Below, piece by piece: positions 16,009 through 16,208 of a stretch of 16,208 nt of DNA. The notes under the pieces were generated by a model. It had not been told where the DNA came from and did no database searches. It saw only the letters and a program-made list of their open reading frames with translations. The stretch comes from HGM13233 sp900762805 (lineage in GTDB: Bacteria > Bacillota > Clostridia > Oscillospirales > Ruminococcaceae). The DNA is taken from contig CALKMA010000037.1 of NCBI GenBank assembly GCA_937993755.1, positions 1 through 16,208 on the forward strand, given 5' to 3'. Positions within the stretch are counted from its first letter, which is position 1. Each line of letters begins with the position of its first letter. A program made the translations under genes and the position numbers.

Positions 16009-16038
16009 TTGAATTTCAGATGCGCCATATGATACAAT
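16009..16038 (+). promoter_or_regulatory. Promoter of the second lipoprotein gene
   Basis: TTGAAT (16009-16014), an 18-base spacer and TACAAT (16033-16038), with TGA directly before the -10 giving an extended -10. It is 55 bases before the ATG. The arrangement is nearly the same as at 2465-2494 before the other lipoprotein gene. Confidence 0.75.
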
Positions 16039-16093
16039 ATAAGTGAAGATAAGGTAAAATTATCGTCAATTTTGAATTTTTCAGGAGGCGCTT

Positions 16094-16208
16094 ATGAAAG
16101 GTTTGATGAAAAAGCTGTTGGCTATGGGGCTGCTGCTGGCATTGGCTCTGACGCTGGGCGGCTGCGGGACTGAACCTGCACCGGACCCGGATGATCCAAC
16201 GCCGCCTG
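16094..16208 (+). CDS. Lipoprotein, N-terminal part only
   Basis: The first 38 codons of a gene that runs off the window. The product begins with Lys residues, then a Leu-rich core and the lipobox LGGC, so Cys24 should be lipidated after cleavage by signal peptidase II. The mature part starts GTEPAPDPDDPTPP, a Pro/Asp linker typical of surface lipoproteins. AGGAGG stands 5 bases before ATG 16094. The function cannot be told from this part; substrate-binding proteins and surface proteins of unknown role both start this way. Confidence 0.85.
   Translation, partial: MKGLMKKLLAMGLLLALALTLGGCGTEPAPDPDDPTPP

Overview
The window reads as chromosomal DNA of a GC-rich, low-GC-type-ancestry Gram-positive anaerobe, most likely a clostridium of the Oscillospirales type (inference). 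The grounds are strong AGGAGG-type ribosome sites, the rpsF-ssb-rpsR order, a lepA-hemW pair, a PyrR-type attenuator in front of a uracil permease, a DUF523 protein and two lipoproteins with short spaced signal peptides. No rRNA, tRNA, CRISPR array, transposase or phage gene was seen. Most of the window is ordinary housekeeping DNA.

Layout. Positions 2-589 (+) hold the 3' part of an unrecognised gene, closed by a terminator at 659. After a GC-rich gap with two large inverted repeats and a possible 28-residue membrane peptide (1028-1114, -), a UPF0309/SIS-fold protein lies on the minus strand (1324-2073). A lipoprotein gene with its own promoter follows (2552-3394, +). Positions 3787-6518 carry the two uracil salvage genes on the minus strand. 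uraA (permease) lies behind a promoter, a PyrR-like hairpin and an intrinsic terminator. upp (uracil phosphoribosyltransferase) has its own promoter and terminator. Permease and enzyme together take up uracil and convert it to UMP.

Positions 6670-8370 (-) encode a four-helix membrane protein with a 450-residue Ala/Glu/Pro-rich tail built from three long repeats. Then come about 650 bases without a convincing gene and a DUF523 gene (9299-9739, +). A compact minus-strand cluster follows: lepA (EF4), hemW, a NUDIX hydrolase and a Cof-type HAD phosphatase (14405 down to 10159), with 8- and 10-base overlaps at two of its junctions. Divergent from it is the rpsF-ssb-rpsR operon (14727-15856, +) with a perfect consensus promoter and a strong terminator. 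The window ends in the first 38 codons of a second lipoprotein gene (16094 onward).

The observations most worth following are the PyrR-type attenuator before uraA, the near-identical repeats in the membrane protein, motif departures in the UPF0309 protein and the uracil phosphoribosyltransferase, and a folded rpsF leader. I found no convincing evidence of an entirely new multi-gene system.
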